Below, one piece after another: positions 55,616 through 64,000 of a DNA stretch of 64,000 nt. Each line of letters opens with the position of its first letter. Position 1 is the stretch's first letter. The stretch covers positions 4,693,618-4,757,617 of the forward strand of contig OX457047.1 in NCBI GenBank assembly GCA_949752735.1, written 5' to 3'. This DNA is from Lumbricus terrestris. Its lineage: Eukaryota; Annelida; Clitellata; Crassiclitellata; Lumbricidae. A program made the translations under genes and the position numbers. Below the pieces are notes generated by a model, which saw nothing but the letters and a program-made list of their open reading frames with translations, had not been told where the DNA came from and did no database searches.

Positions 55616-55879
55616 TTTACATTTTTGGTATTGAAATATGAAAAAACCATAGGAAAATCACACGTAATTTTTGGGGTCCGCATGGACCCCAGAGGAAAAA
55701 AATTCATAAAAAAATATTGCACCGTGCTTTTTAAAAACGTTTTTCAGGAACAGCACCCTAACATAAATGCAAACAATTACATAAAATATTAGGGTTGCAG
55801 CCACTTTACAAATATGGAAACACATATGATGAACATGCTTGGGGTCCGCATGGACCCCAGGTTAGCTGTTGAGGGTTAA

Positions 55880-55935
55880 TGGCGCTAAAGAAATACGCAA
55901 CATTTGCTTCAACAAGTGAATGAATTGCTCCACGC

Positions 55936-55979
<44 letters not shown>

Positions 55980-56377
55980 TACGAAGATTACTAGATAACA
56001 TAAGTATTACAGAAAGATAGACCGACCATGATGAAAACATTGCGCTAGAGCAATGCAGTACATGGCAAACGGAAAAGATGGAGGTCTGCCTCTGTACACG
56101 CAAGCCAGTGTTCGATCTAGTCCCTGCTTTGGGAGGGAATTCGTTTCCGCGGGAAGGCGACATTTTGGGCGAATGGCAACCGCCCATGGGCAACCGAGGA
56201 CATTACTGTTTTCTTTGTTTACCATGATAACGAATGTCATCTTGAAGGGAGCTAGTTACCATGGCGAGGTGACGAAGACGTTACCGCTGCGTTGCTGGGT
56301 GCCTGTCGCTGATGAAGGTAAGCCACTGCTACTGCTGTCTGTTACCATGGTGACTTGAGATCGGAAAATGATCGCTG
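55880..56377. other. no gene; (GT)n at 55939-55978
   Basis: A pure GT repeat of about 20 units. The 101-residue frame at 56053-56358 has no recognisable motif. Confidence 0.6.
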
Positions 56378-56407
56378 TGATGATGATGATGCTGATGATG
56401 ATGATGG

Positions 56408-56497
<90 letters not shown>

Positions 56498-56500
56498 GGA
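56378..56500 (+). repeat. (GAT)n microsatellite
   Basis: About 40 GAT units. A looser GGTGAT/GGTGTT tract follows to 56790. Confidence 0.95.
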
Positions 56501-56900
56501 TGATAACGATGCGGGTTGTAAATGCAAAATCATCGTTGTCATTACTGCTTGCACGACAGCGTTAGCGCTTAATCTATAATTGTGGTGGAGTTTATGGTGA
56601 TGTTGGTGATATTGATGGTATTGATGCTTATACAGTGAGTGGTGGTGTTGGTGGTGATATAGTGAGTTTTGGTTTTGGAGACTATAATACAGTTAGCTTT
56701 GCTGTAACTGGCGATGATAGAGTAAGTTCTAGTGTTAGTGATGGAACAGTAGAGAGTGGTGTTGGTGATGACACACTGGTGCTGATGTGATAACAGTGAT
56801 ATTTAGGTAGCGCCATCGTTATTTATGATTTCTAGAATTTATTGTAAAAAAAACGTAAACAGATAATCGCAATGAATTAGTATATACAGATAAAAATTTG

Positions 56901-56938
56901 CTATTCATAGTGTTCGTGAGATTCTAATTAAAGGTGTC
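56901..56938 (-). promoter_or_regulatory. bipartite GACACC...TATGAATA motif
   Basis: Minus strand: GGACACCTTTAATTAG, with TATGAATA 29 bp after the G. Confidence 0.25.
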
Positions 56939-57239
56939 CAAGTAAAACCTTATCAATCCTAAGACTTGCGAGTATTTAATGTAACTAGGTATAAATTCGC
57001 CGTGTTTGAGTTAAAGGACACTGCGTTCTATCAAGTAAATTCGCGTCGCTCTCTTCCGATATCATTGCTTCAGATTGCTTCAGATTGTCTCTGTCAGAGT
57101 ACGAACACCAGCGTAGCACAATTTCTTAGAAGCAAATGCTTCATTTCAAACGCTGCGTCATGAAAGCAATGCGCTCTGTAACAGGAAGCGAGTGCAGCTC
57201 ACCAGGCATACTGTATGCCATGTGTGAAATTAGTTTCAA

Positions 57240-57282
57240 CTCACAAAGTCCGGTGTGCTAACCACTAGACGAGTGATTCCCA
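57240..57282 (-). repeat. tRNA-like head fragment
   Basis: Minus strand reads TCGTCTAGTGGTTAGCACAC, a typical D-arm/A-box text. No B box follows, so it is a truncated tRNA-derived repeat. Confidence 0.45.
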
Positions 57283-57552
57283 AAGATTGTTCCACGGAAC
57301 AACAGAGTTCCGAAAGGTAATTGGATGAATAGGGTTGTTTGAACGTGTAGTTATAGTTCACGGGACGAAGACATTGGATAAGATGAAAAAGTCACTCAAA
57401 GTGCTTTCGAATCGAACAGATCTGTATCAATAATTGTTAGTTCGTCTGCAAGTCATGCTCGAATTAGAATGTCCGTAGTTTCTCAAGATCAGATAAAGTT
57501 CTTCCTTTTTAGGCCTATAGCAGAAGTATACCTTTATTCTTCTTCTTCTTCT
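57283..57552. other. no gene recognised
   Basis: A palindrome TTGTTCCACGGAACAA sits at about 57287-57302. Nothing else is assignable. Confidence 0.4.
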
Positions 57553-59068
57553 TCAAGATCCATGGGCTGATAGCCCGTAGGTGTCCACTGCGCACTTGAC
57601 TACTCTTCTCCATAATTCCCGATCCTTTGCTCGATGTGTTAACTCTTGTATGTTTATTCCACACCACTCTTCTATGTCCTGCAGCCATTCCCTGCATGGT
57701 CTTCCCTTCCTCCCTGCTCCCTCCATGATTCCTATCATTACCTGCTTTATCTTTCTACCATCACCCATTCTACAGATGTGTCCGAATAGTTGTAATTTCC
57801 TTTTGATTATTGTTTCTATCATATCTGATTTGCTGTTAAGTCTTCTTCGCACTTCTACGTTAGTTATTTTCTGTGTCCACTTTATTTGTAGTATTCTTCT
57901 GTAACAATACATTTCGAACGCTAGTATCCTCCTTTTGTCTTCCTTTTTTAGTGTCCAGGTTTCGCATGCATATAACGCTGTGCTGAATACACATGTTTCT
58001 AATATCTTTTTCTTTGTTGTATGCGGCATTGATTTGCTCCTCCATATGTTGTTAAATCCTGCTAATATCCCTTTTGCTTTGCTGATTCTTCTTTTAATTT
58101 CCTTCGTGCAGTCGTTATCTGAAGTCAAGAGGCTCCCTAAGTATACGAATTCCTTTACATTTTCGATAATTTCTTCTCCAATTTTGATGTTACTTTCTAT
58201 TTCTCCTTTTCCAAATGCCATTGTTTTTGTCTTTTCTATATTTATTTTCAAGTTTGCCTGTTTTCCTGCTCTGTCCAGTAGTTCTACATTTTGTTGTAGT
58301 GCTTCAAAATTTTCCTCCAAGAGATCTACATCATCAGCAAATCTTAAATTGTTAATTGTTTCTCCTTGTACAGATATTCCCGTTCCGTTGTCTTGTATTT
58401 CATCCATTACTCGTTCCAGGTATCCAATGAATTCTATAGGTGAGACTGGATCTCCCTGTTTGGTGCCTATACTGATTTTAAACCATTCACCTAGTTCCCT
58501 GTCTATCCTCACTGCCGCCTGTGACTGTTCGCCAGAATTTTGTAGAATTTTTACCAGTTGTTTTCCAACTCCATATGATCGAAGTGTTGCCCATATGATA
58601 CTCTGTCTGACCGAATCAAATGCTTTTTGGAAGTCTATGAAGCAGTTGTATATCACTCTGTTGTGTCTTTTCGCTTTTTCTGCTAATAATCTTATCATCA
58701 GTATTTGTTGTATGGTACTTCGATCTCTTCTGAATCCTGCTTGTTCATCCGAAAAGTGTTCTTCGAGTTGATCCCTCAATCTGTATGTTAGTATCTTCAT
58801 CATTACTTTTCCTACATGGCTCATTAGTGCAATTGTTCTGTAATTTTTACATTCCATCAGGTCACCTTTTTTTGGTATTACTGTCAAAATAGATTTGGTC
58901 CATGCCTCCGGAATTTTGCCTTCCCTCCATATTTGATTGCATAATTTGTGTATTTCTTTATGTAGGTCTTCTCCTCCAGCCTCTATCATTTCTCCAGTTA
59001 TCCCATCATCACCAGGACTTTTCCTCTTCTTTAAATTTTTAATTGCGTTTTGTACTTCCTCATACCTT
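57553..59068 (-). pseudogene. RTE-like LINE ORF2, RT to C-terminus, open frame, 5' truncated
   Basis: The minus-strand frame is open from about 59068 (EEVQNAIKNLKKRKSPGDDG) to the stop at 57553. RT motifs: WTKSILTVIPKKGDLMECKN, YRTIALMSHVGKVMMKIL, QAGFRRDRSTIQQI, FIDFQKAFDSV, GTKQGDPVSP and FADD (58330-58341). Then come KEFVYLGSLLTSDNDCTKEI, YACETWTLKKEDKRRILAFE, KLQLFGHICRMGDGRKIKQV and RKGRPCREWL. About 500 codons carry no stop or shift. The endonuclease and part of the RT fingers are missing. A GAA-rich 3' end (57537-57552) follows. Clade by eye RTE-like; not certain. Confidence 0.9.
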
Positions 59069-59239
59069 TATTAGAGGTGTTTAAATAGGGTTATCTCTAT
59101 ATTTTAAACCGAATGGAAAGCTTTTCAATGGTGTCTAAATTTGGCACGACTCCCAGTTTACTGTGAAATGAGTCATAGTCTTTCGAAGTTGCCGGATATT
59201 TACGGTCTAACGACAATAGTTCATTAAGCGATGACTAGA

Positions 59240-59300
59240 GTCGCCCTCCTCTTTACATCTGCTTTCGACTGGCTCTACCGAAATACGTGCAGTGGCGGAA
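59240..59300 (-). repeat. SINE-like core fragment
   Basis: GAGTCGCCCTCCTCTTTACA and CGACTGGCTCTACC resemble the reversed core. Confidence 0.4.
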
Positions 59301-59384
59301 ATTATCAAAGCAGAGTTCAACTCGCTAGCGATTCTTCCGGTGTGGATTAGAATTTGAAATGATAATTATTCGCAATTATGATTA

Positions 59385-59590
59385 TTTCATTCACCACCTC
59401 TTCCAGGTAGGCTACCGTTGAAGCGCTTTCGGCCAATCCACGGCTAAATAGGTGGAGAAACAGAGTTCTCGCAGATAATACGAGACATGACCAAGGAATG
59501 TCTTTCTCCCGCGAATGAATCTCACCCGGACCTCAAGAGGTTGAAGGAGTTCAGACGGAGGAGAGCCTTCCTTAAAGAGGTGCTAAATAA
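59385..59590 (-). repeat. LINE C-terminal/tail fragment
   Basis: TACCGTTGAAGCGCTTTCGG and CCAATCCACGGCTAAATAGG parallel 41085-41200 and 48928-49160. Confidence 0.5.
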
Positions 59591-59684
59591 AACTTATTGT
59601 AATATATAGGCCTAACTAAATAAATTTAAATTAACGCTTAAACTGAATGGTTCTGTCCGAAGTTTAGACACCTTTAAAATAATG

Positions 59685-60560
59685 TCATGTCACTACGTCG
59701 ACATCGCTTCGCGACGGTTGGCTGCATGAGTGGACCAATGAACAGCACTCCAGCAAGATCTGTCCTTTTCGGTCCTCAATAGCGCCGCTCCCGATAGACC
59801 GGTCTACAACGTGATGTTATCGAGCCAGCATATATAATAAAATAATATTATATAAGTAAAATGTTGTACTCATTGCTATATAAAAATAAATTTGCTCAAT
59901 TTTTAGTTTGGTGACGGTGGTTATGTGATTTTATATGCGTAAAATAATTATTATAATTTTTTCAGATATTGTAATAAATGCAAAAATGCTCATAATATGA
60001 GCATTTTATATTATATTCTATATTATATTATATTATATTCTATATTATAGTGGTCGCGCCAGTCCCAAGCATGTCACTGCGCGTAGGTTGGTTGCATGAG
60101 TGGATCAATGTACTCCAGCAAGATCTGTCCTTTACGGTCCCCAATAGCGCCGCTCCCGATAGACCGGTCCACAAGGTGATGTTATCGAGCCAGCATATAA
60201 TTACAATAAAATATTATATAATTAAACTATTGTAGGCCTACTCAAATGATGCTGGCTTGTGGTGAGGGAAGGAGAAGACGCGGCAGACCAAGGATGAAAT
60301 GGATGGACGAGATACACGACATAACCGGCACGAATTTGGAAGAACTGAGGGACTTGTCTGCAAATAGAGAACAATGGAGAATGTGTGTCATGACGATTGC
60401 AAGAGCTCCACGGGCTGACAGCACAAGGTTACAAGGTAATTGTACTCATGGCTATATAAAAATAAATATGTTCAATTTTTAGTTTGGTGGTCATGTGATT
60501 TTATGTGCGTAAAATAAGTATTATAATTTTTTAGATATTATAATAAATGCATAAATGCTC
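59685..60560. repeat. local tandem duplication, second copy carrying a LINE insertion
   Basis: GTTGCATGAGTGGATCAATG, AGCAAGATCTGTCCTTTACG, CAATAGCGCCGCTCCCGATA and GATGTTATCGAGCCAGCATA occur at 59720-59830 and again, slightly changed, at 60090-60200. The distal part (TTTAGTTTGGTG then TTATAATTTTTTCAGATATT) is at 59900-59975 and 60478-60545. The left part is the minus-strand 3' end of an RTE-like LINE. Confidence 0.75.
60246..60437 (+). pseudogene. RTE-like LINE C-terminal fragment
   Basis: GEGRRRRGRPRMKWMDEIHD, ITGTNLEELRDLSANREQWR and MCVMTIARAPRADSTRLQGN form a LINE C-terminus. It lies only in the second duplicate, so it inserted afterwards or was lost from the first. Confidence 0.75.
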
Positions 60561-60568
60561 GTACCCTG

Positions 60569-60645
60569 GAAGCGCCAGTCCCAAGCATTGCCAAAAAAGG
60601 CGGGCGACGCCAATAACCTTTGCTATCACACAGTGTCGTTAAATT
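60569..60645 (+). repeat. SINE-like core, diverged
   Basis: GCGCCAGTCCCAAGCATTGC, GACGCCAATAACCTTTGC and CACACAGTGTCGTTAAATTG. Confidence 0.65.
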
Positions 60646-61476
60646 GAATGCTCAACAGAGTTGCCAATATCCCAGAATAACGGCTGTTGATCGTAACGAC
60701 TTTCTCATCTCAGCAAGTTGCGACTTGTAAACAGTGAGCATAATTTCAAGTAATTTTGCCATTCAGTTTTTATTGAACTCTGTAATAATTCACAAACAAT
60801 TTGATCACAAAATAACACGAAATGTTTCGGTGAGCGCAACCCTGGCGGCTAAAAGATTTCGTTATATGTTGGAAATCACAAAGTGTTGCTGTGCATGATG
60901 CATTCAAAGTTGTAAAGGAATAACATGAGTTCCCAGTCGAATGTTAGACACCTTTAAAACGCAGCCAAAAGATGCTATTTACAAACCGATTGCTGTCGGT
61001 TGAAACATTCTTTCGTTGAATGTTTTGCAGAAACAATAATTATGGCAAAGTAATAAAATGATGACATAAAAGATTTAAATTTGAAGGCACTGTCATATCT
61101 GTTCAATTACTATATTGCTGAAATTGAACAGCTAATTGTGCGTTGAAAAGATGGCTTTATATAATTATACTGCATATGAAGCATTAGTTTTTTTATGTCG
61201 TTGTATCTATTTGATATCTGGCTCTGTTAACTGTCCCACTTGTCACAAGACGTCGCTAGACACTATACAGGTTAACAACATAATTATGTAATCCCTGTTG
61301 GTATTATCTACGTCAGCTCCGTTCTTTTCGATGATCACTTAATACACAAGATGGAGATTTATTCTAGGACAGATCGGTCGGGGAGAATCTGTTTCGAAAT
61401 AAATTCTCCGGTGGTCATTTTAGAGCAGATACTCTGTCACGCAACACCGGCTTAGAGAGCAACAAAATTTAACGGT
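60646..61476. other. no gene recognised
   Basis: Contains one bipartite motif (60947). No coding or repeat structure. Confidence 0.4.
60947..60985 (+). promoter_or_regulatory. bipartite GACACC...TATTTA motif
   Basis: GTTAGACACCTTTAAAACGC, with TATTTACAAA 29 bp after the G. Confidence 0.3.
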
Positions 61477-61588
61477 TGTGGTATTTGCTGTTTAACGTCA
61501 CTGTGTGGTAACGACGACCATTAGCGACGCCCTCCTCCTTTATACAGGCTTGGAACTGGCACTGGCAGAGTGCAACCAGTGGCGGAGT
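61477..61588 (-). repeat. SINE-like core repeat, full
   Basis: GTGGTATTTGCTGTTTAACG, TTAGCGACGCCCTCCTCCTT and CAGAGTGCAACCAGTGGCGG, reverse orientation. Confidence 0.85.
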
Positions 61589-63360
61589 TCAAAATTTAAC
61601 GGAAAAATCAGATTATGGTAGGAAAATTGTCTTCAGAAAAAAGGTATGCTTGCTTCCACGGCTAAGCCTGGGTCTCTTACACGATAACGGAAAGTAAAGG
61701 ATGGACATATCTCTGTAAAAAGAGACAAAACAAGCTTGTGAAACTGCTGGCGAAGGCAAGAGCCAAAATAATAAGATGAGCTGCATCGTATCTGGAATAA
61801 TTGAGAGTCCACTGTATGAAACCTATGCAGTGACATGGCAAAAACTTATTCATGCATCTGGAGTTTAACGACAGTGTATGGCATCAGAAGCTTTTAACTT
61901 CGATACAATCATTTAGAACATTACAGCACCGAAATTGCAACATACTTAGGTAGTTTTACGTCGATGAATTGACGGATGGTACACATGGACGATGTTGAAA
62001 CCAATTACCTCCCCTCGTGGAAAATTTCTAGCAGAGAACCGAGATTTTAATTTTCGAAAGGTATATCCCTCCTTGAATATTCCAATATAATTTTAGGTAT
62101 GATGTTTGTTAATTGGAAATAACAATACACTGAAATGAAGAAAAAAAAGCTTTTTTAAACTCCACTGTTAACGTTGTTTCATTGTACTGTAAATATAATA
62201 TTATTTGGATACCTTTTTAACGTTTTATTACTATCTATAAATAACTCCGTCAAGCCACACACGCAATCGGACGGTTGTTGGTCCTTAATCTAACCGTTTA
62301 AAAGTCATCCAACTTAATTGAAATGTCACTATTATTATTATAAAAAAAGATTCTTTCCTCTTTCGACGGATCTCTGCTTCCAAGCAGGAAGTCACTTGAG
62401 AGGGGCGCGTACAGAAGAACTTCAAGCGGGATAGAAAATGAACGATTATTGTTGCGTTCTTCCTCTACACCCATATATGCCTCGTTCTGACCGATCGTTT
62501 GACAGACTTGGCTCAGTGTACGGGTGATCTACTTATCAAGAGCGAGGCTCGTGCGCTGGCGGGATTGGTGGAAAAGCTAATTGCAAATGTGAAAGAAGTT
62601 TACAAAGTAAAGGAGAATTTTCGCGGTTTCTATTGACCCTTCGTAATTTTTGACCATAACCTTCGTTATTTTCAATATATTGATCTTGTGAAATCCTCAC
62701 CACCGCTCACTAACTTGAGTGAATTCCGCGATATTAAATTACCAGACCAAGATTTTAATCAATAAAATAAGCCAGGATCTTTAATAAGCAAAATTAGGTC
62801 GTTCCATTAGACACCTTTTACTTATGTTACACTGATCTTACATTAAAACCTCAATTTCACGCGATCTCGAATTACAAAATGTTCGTTGCTTCTTCTCAGA
62901 CAATGAATTTGCTAAGCGTTTAGATGAGATCATTATAATCTATATAAATAAAAATGTAAAAAGTTTGTTCCTAATGGGATTTCTCGGAAACCTCATGACC
63001 GATTCTTTTGAAATTTTTCGCAAAACGCTCCGTTCGAATACCATCGTGTTTGTAAAAGGATTCCCTGGAAAGAAACAAATCTTTTACACCAAAAAACACA
63101 ACTTTCTCCTCGAGTTGACACGTTTATACATTTTGACTCTAACGCATACTCCGCCATTTTGGCCCGTGTATTTATAACGTACAGGGATGCCACTCTGAAT
63201 TTTGAAAAAGGTCAGATCCGGTCGAAAAAAGACTAGTAAAGGCTAGATTGACAATTTTCACACAACGTTCGAGCGGACTAGTTATTATATGCTTTTCTCG
63301 AAAAAACACAACATTGCATTCGATTTCAGCGAATTCAATTTATTTGCATTTGAATGCGGC
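61589..63360. other. no gene recognised
   Basis: 1.8 kb without supportable ORFs; one bipartite motif at 62810 (TTAGACACCTTTTACTTATG, TACATTAAA about 30 bp on). Confidence 0.45.
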
Positions 63361-63596
63361 CGTGTGGGAGGAAGGGAGCGGGAGGAAGGGGAGGGGAGGG
63401 AGCGGACGGGATGGAGGGGGAGGGACGGAGGGGAGGGAGGGGAAGAAACGGAAGGGAGGGGAGGAGGGGAGGGATGGAGGAGGGAAGGGGAGAGGGAGGG
63501 GGAATGGAGGTAGGGAGGGACAGAGGAACGGAGGGAGGGAGGCAGGGTAAGGGAGGGAGGGAGGCAGGGGAAGTAGGGATGGAGGGTTGGACGGTC
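63361..63596 (+). repeat. GGGA/GGAA polypurine tract
   Basis: About 235 bp of G-rich purine sequence with few interruptions. Gly/Arg/Glu-rich ORFs are artefacts. GGG runs could form quadruplexes. Confidence 0.93.
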
Positions 63597-63703
63597 TTTT
63601 CAGGCACAGCGACGCGTGGCCGGGTACAGCTAGTCAAGAATAAATGTCTTCGGGAATAAAATGGCTACGTCGTCTTAAAGATGCTGTGTCACAGCAAAAA
63701 GTG

Positions 63704-63755
63704 AACAGCGTCGCCCTCCTCTTTTGTCCAGGCTTGGGCTTGGCACGACCTGATG
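63704..63755 (-). repeat. SINE-like core fragment
   Basis: GTCGCCCTCCTCTTTTGTCC and AGGCTTGGGCTTGGCAC, reverse orientation. Confidence 0.6.
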
Positions 63756-63762
63756 GGTTGAG

Positions 63763-63955
63763 AGTATGTATTGCACTGTATGGTAACGTATGTATTGCAC
63801 TGTATGGTAACGTATGTATTGCACTGTATGGTAACGTATGTATTGCACTGTATGGTAACGTATGTATTGCACTGTATGGTAACGTATGTATTGCACTGTA
63901 TGGTAACGTATGTATTGCACTGTATGGTAACGTATGTATTGCACTGTATGGTAAC
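63763..63955 (+). repeat. 24-bp tandem repeat, eight identical units
   Basis: The unit contains GTATGTATTGCACTGTATGG then TAAC. All eight copies look identical. Twenty-four bases keep all frames in phase, so long repetitive ORFs appear on both strands. Confidence 0.95.
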
Positions 63956-63965
63956 GGGGGGGGAA

Positions 63966-64000
63966 GGTCCGTAGCTCAGTGGAGAGAGCGTTGGCCGATA
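63966..64000 (+). tRNA. tRNA or tRNA-derived SINE head, cut by window end
   Basis: GTCCGTAGCTCAGTGGAGAG begins a tRNA-like 5' half. GCTC and GAGC can form the D stem, and TAGCTCAGTGG is a perfect pol III A box. The anticodon loop and 3' half are outside the window, so a real tRNA cannot be told from a SINE head. The position-33 T expected in a tRNA is not obvious, which slightly favours a SINE. Confidence 0.45.

Larger units (their letters stand above)
54365..55875. mobile_element. TTAA-flanked element, palindrome type (1511 bp), filled with microsatellite
   Basis: TTAA at 54361-54364 and 55876-55879 flank CCCTCAACAGCTAAC and GTTAGCTGTTGAGGG, perfect inverted ends. CTGGGGTCCAGCTGGACACC lies inside the left end and GGGGTCCGCATGGACCCCAG inside the right, with one more GGGGTCCGCATGGACCCC at 55673. 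It contains a truncated SINE, a hAT fragment and the CTGT array. Confidence 0.85.

Noticed and set aside
54901..55792. ORFs of 159-246 Ser/Cys/Leu-rich residues resembling a secreted Cys-rich protein
   Set aside because: Pure consequence of CTGT/CTGC microsatellite; both strands are open.
57935..58771. Plus-strand 278-residue ORF
   Set aside because: Antisense shadow of the RTE-like LINE RT.
63248..63659. Gly/Arg/Glu-rich ORFs of about 100 residues
   Set aside because: Low-complexity purine tract, open in multiple frames.
63763..63955. CRISPR-like array
   Set aside because: The units are contiguous with no spacers and the context is eukaryotic.
1..64000. A host multi-exon protein-coding gene
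   Set aside because: I found no ORF with non-transposon domain text or a convincing run of exons; short exons cannot be excluded without transcripts.

Overview
The window looks like repeat-dominated nuclear DNA of a metazoan, most likely a marine invertebrate. It is AT-rich, has no bacterial-style operons, and carries metazoan transposable elements: Ty3/Gypsy, L2/CR1-, RTE- and I-type LINEs, tRNA-derived SINEs, and piggyBac, hAT and Tc1/mariner DNA elements. The Gypsy element at the left edge has the PR-INT-RT-RNaseH order of the Gmr1-like lineage, first described from deuterostomes. Together with the frequent word AGGCCTA this makes an echinoderm or hemichordate-like host plausible, but that is inference. 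I found no host protein-coding gene I can support. Every ORF with recognisable homology belongs to a mobile element, and most other long ORFs are microsatellite artefacts.

Layout. 1-5.5 kb: Gypsy pol with PPT and probable 3' LTR, then the C-terminal end of a piggyBac transposase and its TTAA terminus. 6.2-9.5 kb: a hAT MITE, a 1.2 kb mariner element with long compound TIRs, a second hAT MITE. 11-16 kb: SINE-like cores, LINE fragments, a 119-bp tandem array. 16.5-26.6 kb: a cluster of TTAA-flanked (piggyBac-type) non-autonomous elements, one nested inside another, mixed with long microsatellites (1 kb of ATGT). 28.9-32.5 kb: two copies of a CAGTG-ended element, each carrying an 86-bp tandem array of different length. 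33.0-34.6 kb: an element with 44-bp TIRs. 35-37 kb: LINE fragments. 37.9-40.75 kb: a 2.83 kb hAT-type element with 16-bp TIRs and a perfect 8-bp TSD, holding a two-monomer satellite. 41.4-44.4 kb: a nearly open I-type LINE (RT plus RNase H). 45.2-52.6 kb: a solo-LTR-like copy of the Gypsy LTR, an L2-type LINE, RTE/CR1-like fragments and hAT MITEs. 53.5-56.5 kb: SINEs and a 1.5 kb TTAA element filled with CTGT microsatellite. 57.5-60.6 kb: an RTE-like LINE and a local duplication. 63.4-64.0 kb: GGGA and 24-bp tandem repeats and the start of a tRNA-like sequence.

The most interesting unexplained signal is a short bipartite motif found about 25 times on both strands: (T)TAGACACCTTTAAAA followed at a near-constant distance (TATA about 28-31 bp after the G of GACACC) by a TATA-like box, in mostly unrelated flanks. 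The geometry resembles a proximal-element-plus-TATA small-RNA promoter. A second cross-element theme is that several different TTAA-flanked families each place a strong palindrome just inside their terminal repeats, and that a hAT MITE family conserves a T-loop hairpin by paired changes.
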